Positions 43,909-53,012 of a stretch of DNA of 64,000 nt are shown here, one piece after another. The position numbers and the translations under genes are program-made. The number at the start of each line of letters is the position of its first letter. Within the stretch, counting starts at the first letter, position 1. The notes under the pieces were generated by a model, which did not search any database, had not been told where the DNA came from, and saw only the letters and a program-made list of their open reading frames with translations. The stretch is from assembly GCA_021845925.1 (NCBI GenBank), contig JAJZUW010000009.1:34178-98177 (forward strand). The letters run 5' to 3'. This DNA is from Pseudomonadota bacterium (GTDB taxonomy: Bacteria > Pseudomonadota > Gammaproteobacteria > Burkholderiales > Sulfuriferulaceae).

Positions 43909-43990
43909 TCGCTGCTGCTTTCGGACCGGAGCCAGCCTGGTCGGCATGATCAGGCGGCCTGACTGAAAGATACCGGACGCAGGATTGCCT

Positions 43991-44800
43991 ATGCAGGAAT
44001 TCGAATTTACCCGGCATGATTTCATGCGGGTGCGCGACATGATCTACCAGCGCGCAGGCATTTCGCTCAGCGAACAGAAGCAGGAAATGGTATATGGCCG
44101 CCTGGCCCGCCGGCTGCGCGTGCTGGGAATGGCGACTTTCAGTCAATATCTGGATGCCTTGCAGCACGATTCTTCCAGTGAAGAATGGGTTGCCTTCACC
44201 AATGCGCTGACCACCAATCTGACTTCGTTTTTTCGTGAAGCGCATCATTTTCCCGTTTTGGCTGACTATGTGCAGACCTGTACACCGCCCATCAGCATCT
44301 GGTGCGCGGCTAGTTCGACCGGCGAGGAACCGTATTCGATTGCGATGACGGTATGCGAAGCATTTGACAGTCTGACCCCGCCGGTGCGGATTCTTGCCAG
44401 TGATATCGATACCACGGTGCTTGAAACAGCACGCACGGGCGTCTATCCGGAGGAACGCGTGAACCGCATGCCGGACAGTCAGGTGCGTCGCTTTTTTTTG
44501 CGCGGGCGCGGCCGGAATCAGGGCAAGGTGCGCGTCAAACCACAGTTGCAACAGCTAATCCGTTTTGAACAGGTGAACCTGCTGGCGGCCAGTTGGCCCG
44601 ATCATGGCCAGCATGACCTCATATTTTGCCGTAATGTCATGATTTATTTTGATAAGCCAACCCAGGCTCGCATATTGTCGCGTTTTGAAAAAGTCCTGAA
44701 ACCAGGTGGATTGCTGTTTGCCGGACATTCCGAAAACTTTTTGAACATCACTGACCGCTTTTCGCTACTGGGCAAAACAGTGTATGCCCTTAACCGTTAA
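43991..44800 (+). CDS. cheR: Chemotaxis protein methyltransferase CheR
   Basis: A 269-aa enzyme that methylates receptor glutamates using SAM. The N-terminal helical domain (FMRVRDMIYQRAGISLSEQKQEMVYGRLARRLR) precedes the catalytic domain with TNLTSFFREAHHFPVL, the SAM motif WCAASSTGEEPYSIAM, the acidic pair in LASDIDTTVLETA, and FCRNVMIYFDKPTQ. ATG 43991 has AGGATT upstream. It overlaps the next frame only slightly, and cheD starts ten bases after the stop. Confidence 0.96.
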   Translation: MQEFEFTRHDFMRVRDMIYQRAGISLSEQKQEMVYGRLARRLRVLGMATFSQYLDALQHDSSSEEWVAFTNALTTNLTSFFREAHHFPVLADYVQTCTPPISIWCAASSTGEEPYSIAMTVCEAFDSLTPPVRILASDIDTTVLETARTGVYPEERVNRMPDSQVRRFFLRGRGRNQGKVRVKPQLQQLIRFEQVNLLAASWPDHGQHDLIFCRNVMIYFDKPTQARILSRFEKVLKPGGLLFAGHSENFLNITDRFSLLGKTVYALNR

Positions 44801-44810
44801 GGAACCGTTG

Positions 44811-45422
44811 ATGGCTGGCTGGGGTGTCGCAGAAGAGCATTTCGCAAGCAACATCTATTACGATGGCGCATTCAAGTGCGAAGCTGCCAAATTGCTGCCG
44901 GGCGAGTATTATTACACCAGCAAGGATATGGTGCTGGTCACGGTGCTGGGGTCCTGTGTTTCGGCCTGCCTGCGCGATCCGGTGTCGGGCGTGGGGGGGA
45001 TGAATCATTTCATGCTGCCCGATCCGGGTTACCTGTCGGATCAGACGGGTGTGATGTCGATGCGCTATGGCAATTACGCGATGGATATCCTGATTGATGA
45101 ATTGCTGTCGGCGGGTGCTCGCCTGGACAGGCTGGAAGCCAAGCTGTTTGGTGGTGGAAATGTCTTGAAGAATTTTGGCCAGATTCACGTCGGAAGCCGG
45201 AATGCGGCATTTGCCGTGGATTATCTGAATCAACGCAAAATACGGTTGCTGGCTAGCGATCTGAACGGGGACCATCCCCGCAAGGTTTATTTTTTTCCGC
45301 GTACAGGCAAAGTGTTTGTGCGCAAGATCCGCGAGTTGCGGAATGATACAGTGGTCCAGCGCGAACAGGAATATGCCAGCCGTCTGGTAGAGGTGTCGCG
45401 CGAGCAGGAAGGTGGCAAGTGA
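44811..45422 (+). CDS. cheD: Chemoreceptor glutamine deamidase CheD
   Basis: A 203-aa enzyme that converts receptor Gln to Glu, creating methylation sites. The catalytic Cys is in [16 protein letters not shown], the His in [12 protein letters not shown], and the rest of the fold is in [15 protein letters not shown] and [13 protein letters not shown] 44811 is preceded by AAGGA at the right distance; an earlier ATG at 44784 lies inside cheR and is less likely. Its stop overlaps the cheB GTG start. Confidence 0.94.
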   Translation: MAGWGVAEEHFASNIYYDGAFKCEAAKLLPGEYYYTSKDMVLVTVLGSCVSACLRDPVSGVGGMNHFMLPDPGYLSDQTGVMSMRYGNYAMDILIDELLSAGARLDRLEAKLFGGGNVLKNFGQIHVGSRNAAFAVDYLNQRKIRLLASDLNGDHPRKVYFFPRTGKVFVRKIRELRNDTVVQREQEYASRLVEVSREQEGGK

Positions 45423-46468
45423 AAATCAGGGTGTTGATTGTCGATGACTCGGCAGTCATGCGGGAGGTGCTGACAGGTATGATCTCGGCACAGCCTGATC
45501 TGCAAGTGGTGGGTGCGGCGGAAGATGCCTGGCAGGCGCGTGAACTGATCAAGCAGACGAATCCGGATGTGCTGACACTGGATGTTGACATGCCTGGGAT
45601 GGACGGGCTGGATTTTTTGTCGCGGCTGATGCGCTTGCGCCCCATGCCAGTGGTGATGGTGTCATCTGCCACCGAAGGCGGATCGCGAGAAACCCTGCGT
45701 GCACTGGAACTGGGTGCGGTCGATTTCATACCGAAGCCACGCGCAGAAAGTCCGCCAGCAGAATATGCCGAACTGCTGGCCGAGAAACTGCGTGCCGCCG
45801 CCCGGGCACATGTCAATCTGGCAACATCTGTTGCAGAGCATCGGTTGATCGCAAGCCAAGGTGCCATGCCTGCCGGCACGCTGGTGGCCATCGGTGCCTC
45901 CACGGGTGGGACCGAGGCGATTCGCGAGATTCTGGTTGACATGCCGCCGGACAGCCCGCCAATCGTCATCACCCAGCATATGCCAGCCGGATTTACGCAG
46001 TCGTTTGCCCATCGGCTGAATGACTTGTGTAAAATTACAGTCAGCGAGGCGCGGGATGGCGAGCCGGCTTTGCCTGGACATGCCTATATTGCGCCGGGAC
46101 ATTCGCATTTGCGGGTGCTAGGCCGCCCGGCAAGCGGATATTCGCTGAGACTGGATCAGGGTGAGCCGGTCAATCGCCACAGGCCGTCCGTGGATGTGAT
46201 GTTCGAGACGGTTGCGGTAGCAGCTGGTTCGGCAGCCATCGGGGTGCTTCTGACCGGTATGGGCAAGGACGGGGCAAAGGGGTTGCTGGCAATGCATGCA
46301 GCGGGTGCGCATACCTTTGCCCAGGACGAAGCAAGCTGCGTGGTGTATGGCATGCCGCGCGAAGCAGCCGCGTTGGGAGCGGCGGATGAAATACTACCCC
46401 TGTCGGGGATTGCGGGGCGCATGATTGCCGTGTTGCGCGATAGGGCGGCTGCCAGGAGGCTGGCATGA
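45419..46468 (+). CDS. cheB: Protein-glutamate methylesterase CheB
   Basis: A 349-aa response regulator with methylesterase and deamidase output. The receiver domain has [11 protein letters not shown] and the phospho-acceptor Asp in [14 protein letters not shown], with Lys in DFIPKP. The catalytic triad sits in [11 protein letters not shown] (Ser), [14 protein letters not shown] (His) and [13 protein letters not shown] (Asp). The start is GTG 45419, overlapping the cheD stop by four bases (GTGA), which couples the two. Confidence 0.96.
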   Translation: MKIRVLIVDDSAVMREVLTGMISAQPDLQVVGAAEDAWQARELIKQTNPDVLTLDVDMPGMDGLDFLSRLMRLRPMPVVMVSSATEGGSRETLRALELGAVDFIPKPRAESPPAEYAELLAEKLRAAARAHVNLATSVAEHRLIASQGAMPAGTLVAIGASTGGTEAIREILVDMPPDSPPIVITQHMPAGFTQSFAHRLNDLCKITVSEARDGEPALPGHAYIAPGHSHLRVLGRPASGYSLRLDQGEPVNRHRPSVDVMFETVAVAAGSAAIGVLLTGMGKDGAKGLLAMHAAGAHTFAQDEASCVVYGMPREAAALGAADEILPLSGIAGRMIAVLRDRAAARRLA

Positions 46469-46519
46469 TAACGGGTTCTGTGAATCATTCTGGATGCAAA
46501 TTGAACAGGGAGCAGGTGG

Positions 46520-46909
46520 ATGGCTGATCCAAACATGAGATTTCTGGTGGTTGACGATTTTTCGACCATGCGCAGAATTGTGAGAAATTTGCTCAAGGAA
46601 TTGGGTTATTCCAATGTCGAAGAGGCAGAGGATGGCGCCATTGCGCTTTCCATGCTGAAAAATGGTAACTTCGAATTTGTCGTGACAGACTGGAACATGC
46701 CCAACATGGACGGTCTGACCCTGTTGCAGAACATTCGCGCCGACGCATCGCTTGCGCATTTGCCGGTGCTCATGGTAACTGCCGAGGCGAAAAAGGAAAA
46801 TATCATCGCCGCTGCTCAGGCTGGCGCCAGTGGTTACGTTGTCAAACCTTTCACGGCTGCCACGCTCGACGAAAAGCTGACAAAGATCTTTGAAAAACTG
46901 GGCAAGTGA
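46520..46909 (+). CDS. cheY: Chemotaxis response regulator CheY
   Basis: A 129-aa single receiver domain that binds the flagellar switch when phosphorylated. It has the acidic pair in [12 protein letters not shown], the phospho-acceptor in [13 protein letters not shown], Thr in [12 protein letters not shown], and Lys in [19 protein letters not shown] precedes ATG 46520. The sequence is very close to enterobacterial CheY. cheZ follows within 14 bases. Confidence 0.97.
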   Translation: MADPNMRFLVVDDFSTMRRIVRNLLKELGYSNVEEAEDGAIALSMLKNGNFEFVVTDWNMPNMDGLTLLQNIRADASLAHLPVLMVTAEAKKENIIAAAQAGASGYVVKPFTAATLDEKLTKIFEKLGK

Positions 46910-46923
46910 GCGGGAGAGTGGGC

Positions 46924-47550
46924 ATGGATAATGATACCAAGCATCAGCACGGCGATGGATGCTGCAATGAAGAACTCATTGCGCGTGTCGGACACATGAC
47001 ACGGGTTCTGCACGACAGTTTGCGTGCGCTCGGACTGGACCGTGTGATCGAAGACGCCACGCGTGACATTCCTGATGTACGTGCTCGGCTGGATTTCGTC
47101 ATGTCCAAAACCGATGCGGCAGCCCAGCGGGTGCTGGATGCCACGGACAAGGCCATTCCCCTGCAGGAACAGGTGCAGGCGCGCTGCCAGCAGCTGGCGA
47201 ACCAGGTTCAGACCGGCCAAATGTCGGCCGATGCCGTCCTGGCAACTGAACTTGGTGACATGGCGACAAAAGCCGACACGACCAAACAGTTGCTGCTCGA
47301 TATCATGATGGCACAAGATTTTCAGGATATTACCGGACAGGTGATCCGTAAAGTGATCGAACTGGCAACAGAACTTGAATCACAACTGGTCCAGTTGCTG
47401 ATCGACTACTCCGACCCGGCAGAAGTGGCTCGCATGACGGAGCCAGCCAAGGACGATGGCCTCATGAACGGGCCACAGATCAAACCTAACGAAGACGCAG
47501 TGTCGACCCAGAGTCAGGTGGACGACCTGCTGAACAGCCTGGGATTTTAA
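46924..47550 (+). CDS. cheZ: Protein phosphatase CheZ
   Basis: A 208-aa dimeric helical protein that speeds CheY-P dephosphorylation. The active site DFQDITGQVIRK (Asp and Gln) is at about residue 130, after a long helix. The C-terminus, TQSQVDDLLNSLGF, is the CheY-binding peptide. ATG 46924 has GGGAG upstream. A GTG at 46906 in the same frame overlaps the cheY stop and is less likely. CheZ is restricted to beta/gamma/epsilon-type pathways. Confidence 0.95.
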   Translation: MDNDTKHQHGDGCCNEELIARVGHMTRVLHDSLRALGLDRVIEDATRDIPDVRARLDFVMSKTDAAAQRVLDATDKAIPLQEQVQARCQQLANQVQTGQMSADAVLATELGDMATKADTTKQLLLDIMMAQDFQDITGQVIRKVIELATELESQLVQLLIDYSDPAEVARMTEPAKDDGLMNGPQIKPNEDAVSTQSQVDDLLNSLGF

Positions 47551-47561
47551 CGGAGTCACAC

Positions 47562-48779
47562 ATGATGCAGAACCGGCTGGTCATTCGGGACCCATTGCTG
47601 GACCCGAATCAGCGTTTGCTAGGGTACCAGCTGCACTTTGATCAGCCATCCGGCCGAACTGACAGCGCCAGTGTGGAAGCAGAGCAGCTACTGAACCGGA
47701 TACTTGCCATGCAGGAGCAGGAGTCCGATGCGGTTTCGCGATACATTTATTTTCTGCCGGTGACGGTCGACCTGATTCAGGATGGACGTTACACCGGCTT
47801 GCCGGCAGGCGTGCTGGGACTGATCGTTACGCCCGACATCCTGGTTGATCAGGCGGCTGTCGACGTGCTGAAAGTCATGCGCGCCAGCGGTTATGAAATT
47901 CTGCTGCGTGGCGCCGATCTGGCTGCTATCCGCCAGGAATGGCTGCAAATTGCCACGCTGGTGGAAGTGTACTTTGAACCGGGCAATTTTTCGCTGCAGG
48001 CGAAGATATTTTCCCTGCTCAAAAACACATCGATGCGACTGGCAGCTTCGGATGTGGCCAGCTGGCAGGAATATGGTATCTGCAGGAAACTGGGCCTGCA
48101 CGCTTTTGTCGGCCGGTTCTTCATGCAAAGACCTGTTGAAACCGAAAGCGCCGACAAGGCCCGACCGCTCAGTCCGTCCCAGAGCACTTTGCTGCAACTG
48201 ATGGAGGGCGTGCGAGCCAATGCCGACATCGCCAAACTGGAGAATATTCTCAAACAGGACGCGGCTCTTTCATACAAGCTTCTGTTTTATATCAATTCAG
48301 CCGCGTTTGGTCTGAGTTTCGAGATCGAGTCGCTGCGTCATGCCATTACATTGCTGGGCTATGACAAGCTGAACCGGTGGTTGTGCGTGCTGTTTGCAAC
48401 CTCCGATTCGTCCACCAGTTCGCCGGTATTGTTGCACACGGCCCTGGTACGGGGCCGGATGGTCGAATTGCTGGGCGCGACCCTGCTGTCGCGAGCCGAG
48501 AGCGAAAGCCTGTTCATCACCGGCATGTTTTCCATGCTGGATCGCTTGCTGGCTACCGGCATGGAAGAAGCACTGGAGCACGTGCGGCTGCCGGAAGCCG
48601 TGATGGATGCCCTGATCGACGGACAAGGCATGTACGCGCCATTCCTGCAGCTGGCAGTGGCTGTCGAGCGTCATGATGAACGGGCGGAAGGATTGATGGA
48701 TGGCCTTGGTCTGACGTCCGATCAGGTGAACGACGCACATTTTTCGGCACTGTACTGGGCTAACCAGTTGCTGTCCTGA
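47562..48779 (+). CDS. EAL-like/HDOD domain signalling protein
   Basis: A 405-aa protein. The N-terminal half (about 5-190) has an EAL-like fold with RDPLLDPNQRLLGYQLHF but no intact EAL or DDF(G/A) catalytic motif, so phosphodiesterase activity is unlikely. The C-terminal half (about 200-400) is an HDOD domain with LENILKQDAALSYKLLFYINSAAFGL and LRHAITLLGYDKLNRWL. This combination (YuxH type) occurs next to motility operons. GGAG precedes ATG 47562. It is the last gene of the che run, before the palindrome cluster. The role is unknown. Confidence 0.85.
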   Translation: MMQNRLVIRDPLLDPNQRLLGYQLHFDQPSGRTDSASVEAEQLLNRILAMQEQESDAVSRYIYFLPVTVDLIQDGRYTGLPAGVLGLIVTPDILVDQAAVDVLKVMRASGYEILLRGADLAAIRQEWLQIATLVEVYFEPGNFSLQAKIFSLLKNTSMRLAASDVASWQEYGICRKLGLHAFVGRFFMQRPVETESADKARPLSPSQSTLLQLMEGVRANADIAKLENILKQDAALSYKLLFYINSAAFGLSFEIESLRHAITLLGYDKLNRWLCVLFATSDSSTSSPVLLHTALVRGRMVELLGATLLSRAESESLFITGMFSMLDRLLATGMEEALEHVRLPEAVMDALIDGQGMYAPFLQLAVAVERHDERAEGLMDGLGLTSDQVNDAHFSALYWANQLLS

Positions 48780-48800
48780 TTCAGCTGGCCTTGTCATCAA

Positions 48801-48980
48801 CCTCGTCATTCCGCGCAGAATGACGGGATGTGATATTCCGCACACCACATTGTCATTCCGCGCGTAGTCGCGGAATCCACAGATTCGGCCGGTAGGTATG
48901 CAAGGCAAAGCAAGGATTCTGCGACTGCGCTTCGCTCCGCGCAGAATGATGGGGTGAATGCTCCGTGCACAATGACGAAA
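48801..48980. repeat. Cluster of dispersed-type palindromic repeats
   Basis: Three hairpins occur in 150 bases: CGTCATTC-N6-GAATGACG (48804-48825), ATTCCGCG-N6-CGCGGAAT (48855-48876), and ATTCTGCG-N16-CGCAGAAT (48916-48947). They share the words GTCATTCCGCGC and GCAGAATGA in both orientations. A fourth partial copy, CACAATGACGAAAG, lies near 48970. This is the pattern of REP-like intergenic repeats. It lies between the converging EAL/HDOD and FimV-like genes and may end transcription from both sides. Confidence 0.75.
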
Positions 48981-49004
48981 GCAGGAACAAGGTGCGGTGA
49001 GAGA

Positions 49005-50774
49005 TTAAAACCCATTCGCCGGGTCAATGACCCTGAACGCCTCGTGAATGTTCGGAATGTCCAGGTCCAGTTCGTCCTTGCCGCCAGAAGACCGGTTTTC
49101 CGGACCTTTGGCAAGCAGTTCGGCATGCCGGATCGCGCTCATTTCCTGTGCCAGTGACAGCATCATCAGGATGTCGCGGTATACCGGCAGATCAAAACCG
49201 ATCCGTTTGTGTTCCGGATTCGCCAGCATGAGCGATTTCAGATAAGGGATGACGTCATCGGTACGCCAGAGTTCGCTGATGTTGCGAATGATGTGCGGAT
49301 AATCTTCGATCTGGTGCAGGTTGGCCGTTGCCGGATCTTCGTCGAAATCAAGTGTTCTGGCATTGAATAGTCCCGAAAACCGTTCACGCAGGTTTTCATA
49401 GGCTTCTCGCTGGCCTGTGCTGCGGTACAGGTCGAGCAGAAACAGCCAGGGAGCCGGTGATTCACGATGGCCGGGCGATTCGTCGCTGATCTGGTGTTCC
49501 AGGACCAGAATCGCTTTTTCAGGGTTGTTGACCGATATCCAGAATTCCGCTTCCTGGGTAATGTCGGAAATTTCTTCCACCTGCATGTGTTCTTCGCCGA
49601 ACATCGGCATGATTGCAGGTGTGTGCGCGGGCTCATGGAGGACTTCCGGCGCGGCCCGGTTTGATTCTGCAACCGGCTGACGCGGGCTCACGGGAGAGGG
49701 CGGGATGACAGTTGCCCCGGCATGTTCAGTGTGGCTTTCCAGCAATGCCCGGAACACTTCGTCGTCCGGGATTGCAGCCGGTGGTCTTGTCGCCAGCGCG
49801 ACATCAATCGATAGCTGCTGACGCCGCCGGTCACGTAGCAGCACGGCCAGCAGGATCAGTTCCAGAATGGCCAGCAGCGCTACCGCCACCAGCAGCTTCC
49901 GCGAGGTTGGTTGAGCCGGCAGCGACCGGGCCTGCAATTGCCGGATCTCGGTCATTTGCTGCTGTATTTGTGCCCGCAGTTGTTCAATCTGGTGCTCTTT
50001 TTGCGCCAGTTGCAGATTGGGAGACAAGTGCATTGCAGGGCTGGATTCAGTCGGTGCATGGGTAATGGCCGGGCTCTGGGACATTTCCGGTTCGCCCAGA
50101 CTGAGTACGGGCTCCAGTTTGAGCGTTTGTGCAGTCTTCTGGTGCGAGGTCGGTGGCGTTGCCTGTTGTGCGGCATGCATTGTCACGGCTGCAGCGGTTG
50201 GGCTTGCTGCAGATCTGACGGCAGGCATTGCAGACTGCCGGAGCAGCGTGCTGGCAGGACCGTTTCGCCGCGCATGATGTCCCAGACGATGGCGGATAGT
50301 TGCCGAAGGTTCCGGTTGTGCAGTCACCACGGACGGAATGGCTTCTTCGACAGCTGCTTCGGGCGCTTCGCTGGCGACCGGTGCGTCCAGCAGGATCGCA
50401 TATTCACGCGAATAGACATTGTCTTTGCAGTCAACCGACATTTTCAGGTAGGTCGCCGGCTCATACACAGTGTTGGAACTGCGGATTTCAAGGTAAGCAA
50501 CGCCGCTGGCATCGGTGATGACAGACGTCGTTGCGGTCATCAGTTGTTCGTGGTCTATCGTATCCAGTGTGGCATGCATGCAGGCGGTAGCTAGCTGGCT
50601 GGTATCGCCGGAGACCTGGATGCTTGCCCGCAGTCTTTCGCCAATGTGCGACCTGATATGCACTTCGCCCAGACCGATGGCAAGTACATTACCTGCAAAA
50701 CAGAAAAACACGATGCTTGCCAGCAGGCCGTTCAAAAACCTTGTGCAGACGGTGCAGGATCGTTTCATGTCCAT
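49005..50774 (-). CDS. FimV-like protein
   Basis: A 589-aa envelope protein. It has a signal peptide (LLASIVFFCFAGNVLA), a FimV N-terminal domain starting IGLGEVHIRSHIGERLRASI, a long Pro/Ala/Thr-rich linker, a short coiled coil (KEHQIEQLRAQIQQQMTEIRQLQ), a single TM helix (LLVAVALLAILELILLAVLL, about 297-316), and a cytoplasmic part with TPR-like helices (AEFWISVNNPEKAILVLEHQI). FimV in Pseudomonas supports type IV pilus assembly and polar organisation. This one lacks an obvious LysM domain and is short for the family. ATG 50768 is an alternative start. Confidence 0.75.
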   Translation of the reverse strand: MDMKRSCTVCTRFLNGLLASIVFFCFAGNVLAIGLGEVHIRSHIGERLRASIQVSGDTSQLATACMHATLDTIDHEQLMTATTSVITDASGVAYLEIRSSNTVYEPATYLKMSVDCKDNVYSREYAILLDAPVASEAPEAAVEEAIPSVVTAQPEPSATIRHRLGHHARRNGPASTLLRQSAMPAVRSAASPTAAAVTMHAAQQATPPTSHQKTAQTLKLEPVLSLGEPEMSQSPAITHAPTESSPAMHLSPNLQLAQKEHQIEQLRAQIQQQMTEIRQLQARSLPAQPTSRKLLVAVALLAILELILLAVLLRDRRRQQLSIDVALATRPPAAIPDDEVFRALLESHTEHAGATVIPPSPVSPRQPVAESNRAAPEVLHEPAHTPAIMPMFGEEHMQVEEISDITQEAEFWISVNNPEKAILVLEHQISDESPGHRESPAPWLFLLDLYRSTGQREAYENLRERFSGLFNARTLDFDEDPATANLHQIEDYPHIIRNISELWRTDDVIPYLKSLMLANPEHKRIGFDLPVYRDILMMLSLAQEMSAIRHAELLAKGPENRSSGGKDELDLDIPNIHEAFRVIDPANGF

Positions 50775-50904
50775 GACAGCAGACTGTTAAAATGTCGGCG
50801 TATCTTACGCTGAAAATTGGGCAAAATCCATGTAAATGCCATGGGTTACGTGATTTTCACGCGGTTGGTCCTGAAAGTAAACCCAATGCTGGTGAGTTGT
50901 CACG

Positions 50905-51567
50905 TCAGGCAGGTCGAGACGACAGCAATGAAAGGGCCAGTCCGTTCAGCATGTCGCGCAGCAGTTCGCCGGCGCGAACGCCATTCTGGTTGCGTAAAGC
51001 CTGCAGGATTGCTGCATGCACATCGATGAATTCGGGCAGATCCTTGCCAATGTGCAGGGTGGCGACATGTGCGCGTGCCGAGATGTCGAGATTGTCCCAG
51101 GTTTGCAGGAACAGTTTGTGGCCGGACTGGATGACAATCAGTCGGTGGAAATGGATGGCATGGGTCAGATAGCAGGATGTATCGGTTGCCGAAGCTGCCG
51201 TGGTCATTTTGTCCAGGCAGGCGGACAGTTCGTCAAGCAGGTCTTCTGGACAGGGCACTGCCAGTTCAGCCGCGCGCTGTTCGATCAGGGCACGCATCTG
51301 GTAGGTTTCCACCAGATCCTGAAGATTGGACTGCCGGACCCGGGTGCCACAGTAACGCCGGGAAGTCACCAGTCCCATGGTTTCCAGCTCGCGCAAGGCT
51401 TCGCGAACCGGCGCCTGGCTGACCTTGAATTCGCGTGCGAGGTTGAGTTCGATCAGCCGCTCGCCGGACTGGTAGGTGCCGTCCTGGATCCGCTGGATCA
51501 GAACGTCGCGGATTTTGTCCCGCATGCAGTGTCGATTGAGCGGGGTTGATGCACACGGGGCATTCAT
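50905..51567 (-). CDS. GntR-family regulator, FCD subfamily
   Basis: A 220-aa transcription factor. The N-terminal winged helix-turn-helix has IRDVLIQRIQDGTYQSGERL and LAREFKVSQAPVREALRELETMGLV (about 45-70). The all-helical FCD ligand domain follows, with DLVETYQMRALIEQRAAELA and the metal-binding His residues in FHRLIVIQSGHKLF and FIDVHAAILQAL. Its ATG overlaps the outer-membrane factor stop by four bases, so it is the fourth gene of the efflux operon. That implies autoregulation of the pump. The ligand is not known. Confidence 0.9.
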   Translation of the reverse strand: MNAPCASTPLNRHCMRDKIRDVLIQRIQDGTYQSGERLIELNLAREFKVSQAPVREALRELETMGLVTSRRYCGTRVRQSNLQDLVETYQMRALIEQRAAELAVPCPEDLLDELSACLDKMTTAASATDTSCYLTHAIHFHRLIVIQSGHKLFLQTWDNLDISARAHVATLHIGKDLPEFIDVHAAILQALRNQNGVRAGELLRDMLNGLALSLLSSRPA

Positions 51568-53012
51568 GGTGTCGGACCTTTTTCCTGCCAGCCACCGCCG
51601 AGTGCCTTGATCAGCGCAATGTCGGATTCCAGAACCAGCGCCTGGCTGTCCTGAGCTGCGATGTTGGCAAGAATTTGCTGGCTTTCGGTGTTGAGCCAGT
51701 CGGGACGGGCCAGTGTGCCGGTATCCATGGCAATGCTGGCCTGCTGCAACTGGTCGTCCTGTTGCCGGCGAATCGAATCGTTAGCCTGCTGCTCGTCTTC
51801 CAGCCGGTGGATGGCGGCCAGATTGTCTTCGACTTCCTTCCAGGCATTGAGTACGCTGCTGCGCCAGTTGGCAACAGATTCTCGCCAGGTGGCGTGGGCC
51901 TGATCATCCAGGGCAAACAGACGGCCAGCGTCGAACAGGGTCATGGCCACCGAAGGGCCGAACGACCAGAACTGTTCCGGCGCATTGAACCAGTTGTTGG
52001 TGTGGGTGCTCTCGTAACCCAGCGCGGCAGTCAGGTTGATGGCAGGAAAAAAAGCCGCTCTGGCAACGCCGATTTCTGCGTTGGCTGCCGCCATGGCCGC
52101 TGCCGCACTGGCCACGTCAGGGCGCCGCATGAGCAGCGAGGAGGGCAGGACAGGCGCCGGAGTGAGCGCATCTGGAAGCGGCTGCTGAGTGGCCATGATT
52201 CTGAACTGGTTGGCGGGCACACCACACAGCAGCGCCAAGGCGTGCTGTAGCTGTTCGCGCGCCAGCTGACGCGAGGCCAGACTGGCCTGAGCCGTATTCA
52301 GGGCTGCCATGGCCTGATCAAGCGAACTGACGGTTGCTGTGCCGGTGGCCAGCATCTGTCGGGTCAGGTCGAGAAAGTCCGTACGGTTTTTGATCAGCAG
52401 CCGCAGCTGTGCAATGTCGTGGTCTGCAGCCCGCAAAGCAAAGTAATCGATAGCAAGCCCGGACTGGATCGACAGCATCAGCGAGGCGCGGTCGTCGGCA
52501 ACGGCCTTGGCGCGTTGGTCTGCGGCCAGCGCGGTATTGCCGAGCTCTCCCCACAGGTCTGGTTCCCAGCTGGCATCCAGGCCAACCAGGTTGTCGCGAT
52601 AATGGGTTGGCACACCGGGTGGCAGGAAAGGTCTGTGCGCCGACGCCTGATTGACGGTATGCGAGGCGCCTGCCGTGACGGTGGGGAACAGGCTGGCATG
52701 AACCGCGCGTGCGGCTGCACGGGCTTCTTCAATGCGCGCATCGGCGGCCAGCAGATCCTGGTTGGCCTTATTGGCCTGCAATTCCAGCTGATTCAACGTA
52801 TCGTCGTGCCAGGCCGTCCACCAGTCTGTTTTCAGGGCGAGGGTCTGCTGGTGGTCCAGCCAGGGGCCGGCAGACTGCCAGTCTGCCGTGGTATCTGGCG
52901 GCGAGACTGTTTTGGTGGGCGCCAGCGAGCACCCTGTCAGGGTCATTAGCAGCCCGATCATGGCCAGACTCTGGCGCAGGTTTTGGCCAGGCCAACGCTG
53001 ACGGCTGCTCAT
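51564..53012 (-). CDS. Outer-membrane efflux lipoprotein (NodT/OprM family)
   Basis: A 482-aa TolC-like channel. The signal ends MIGLLMTLTGCSLAP with the lipid-bearing Cys at about residue 28. Two copies of the OEP helical barrel domain follow, with NQDLLAADARIEEARAAARAV and RDNLVGLDASWEPDLWGELGNT, LLMRRPDVASAAAAMAAANAEIGVARAAFFP, and GFESTHTN-like stretches. It forms the outer exit of the tripartite pump. It overlaps both the adaptor gene and the gntR gene by four bases. Confidence 0.92.
   Translation of the reverse strand: MSSRQRWPGQNLRQSLAMIGLLMTLTGCSLAPTKTVSPPDTTADWQSAGPWLDHQQTLALKTDWWTAWHDDTLNQLELQANKANQDLLAADARIEEARAAARAVHASLFPTVTAGASHTVNQASAHRPFLPPGVPTHYRDNLVGLDASWEPDLWGELGNTALAADQRAKAVADDRASLMLSIQSGLAIDYFALRAADHDIAQLRLLIKNRTDFLDLTRQMLATGTATVSSLDQAMAALNTAQASLASRQLAREQLQHALALLCGVPANQFRIMATQQPLPDALTPAPVLPSSLLMRRPDVASAAAAMAAANAEIGVARAAFFPAINLTAALGYESTHTNNWFNAPEQFWSFGPSVAMTLFDAGRLFALDDQAHATWRESVANWRSSVLNAWKEVEDNLAAIHRLEDEQQANDSIRRQQDDQLQQASIAMDTGTLARPDWLNTESQQILANIAAQDSQALVLESDIALIKALGGGWQEKGPTP

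Noticed and set aside
42535-44040. 501-codon open frame opposite the third chemoreceptor
   Set aside because: Antisense shadow; Cys/His/Arg-rich and without domain structure.
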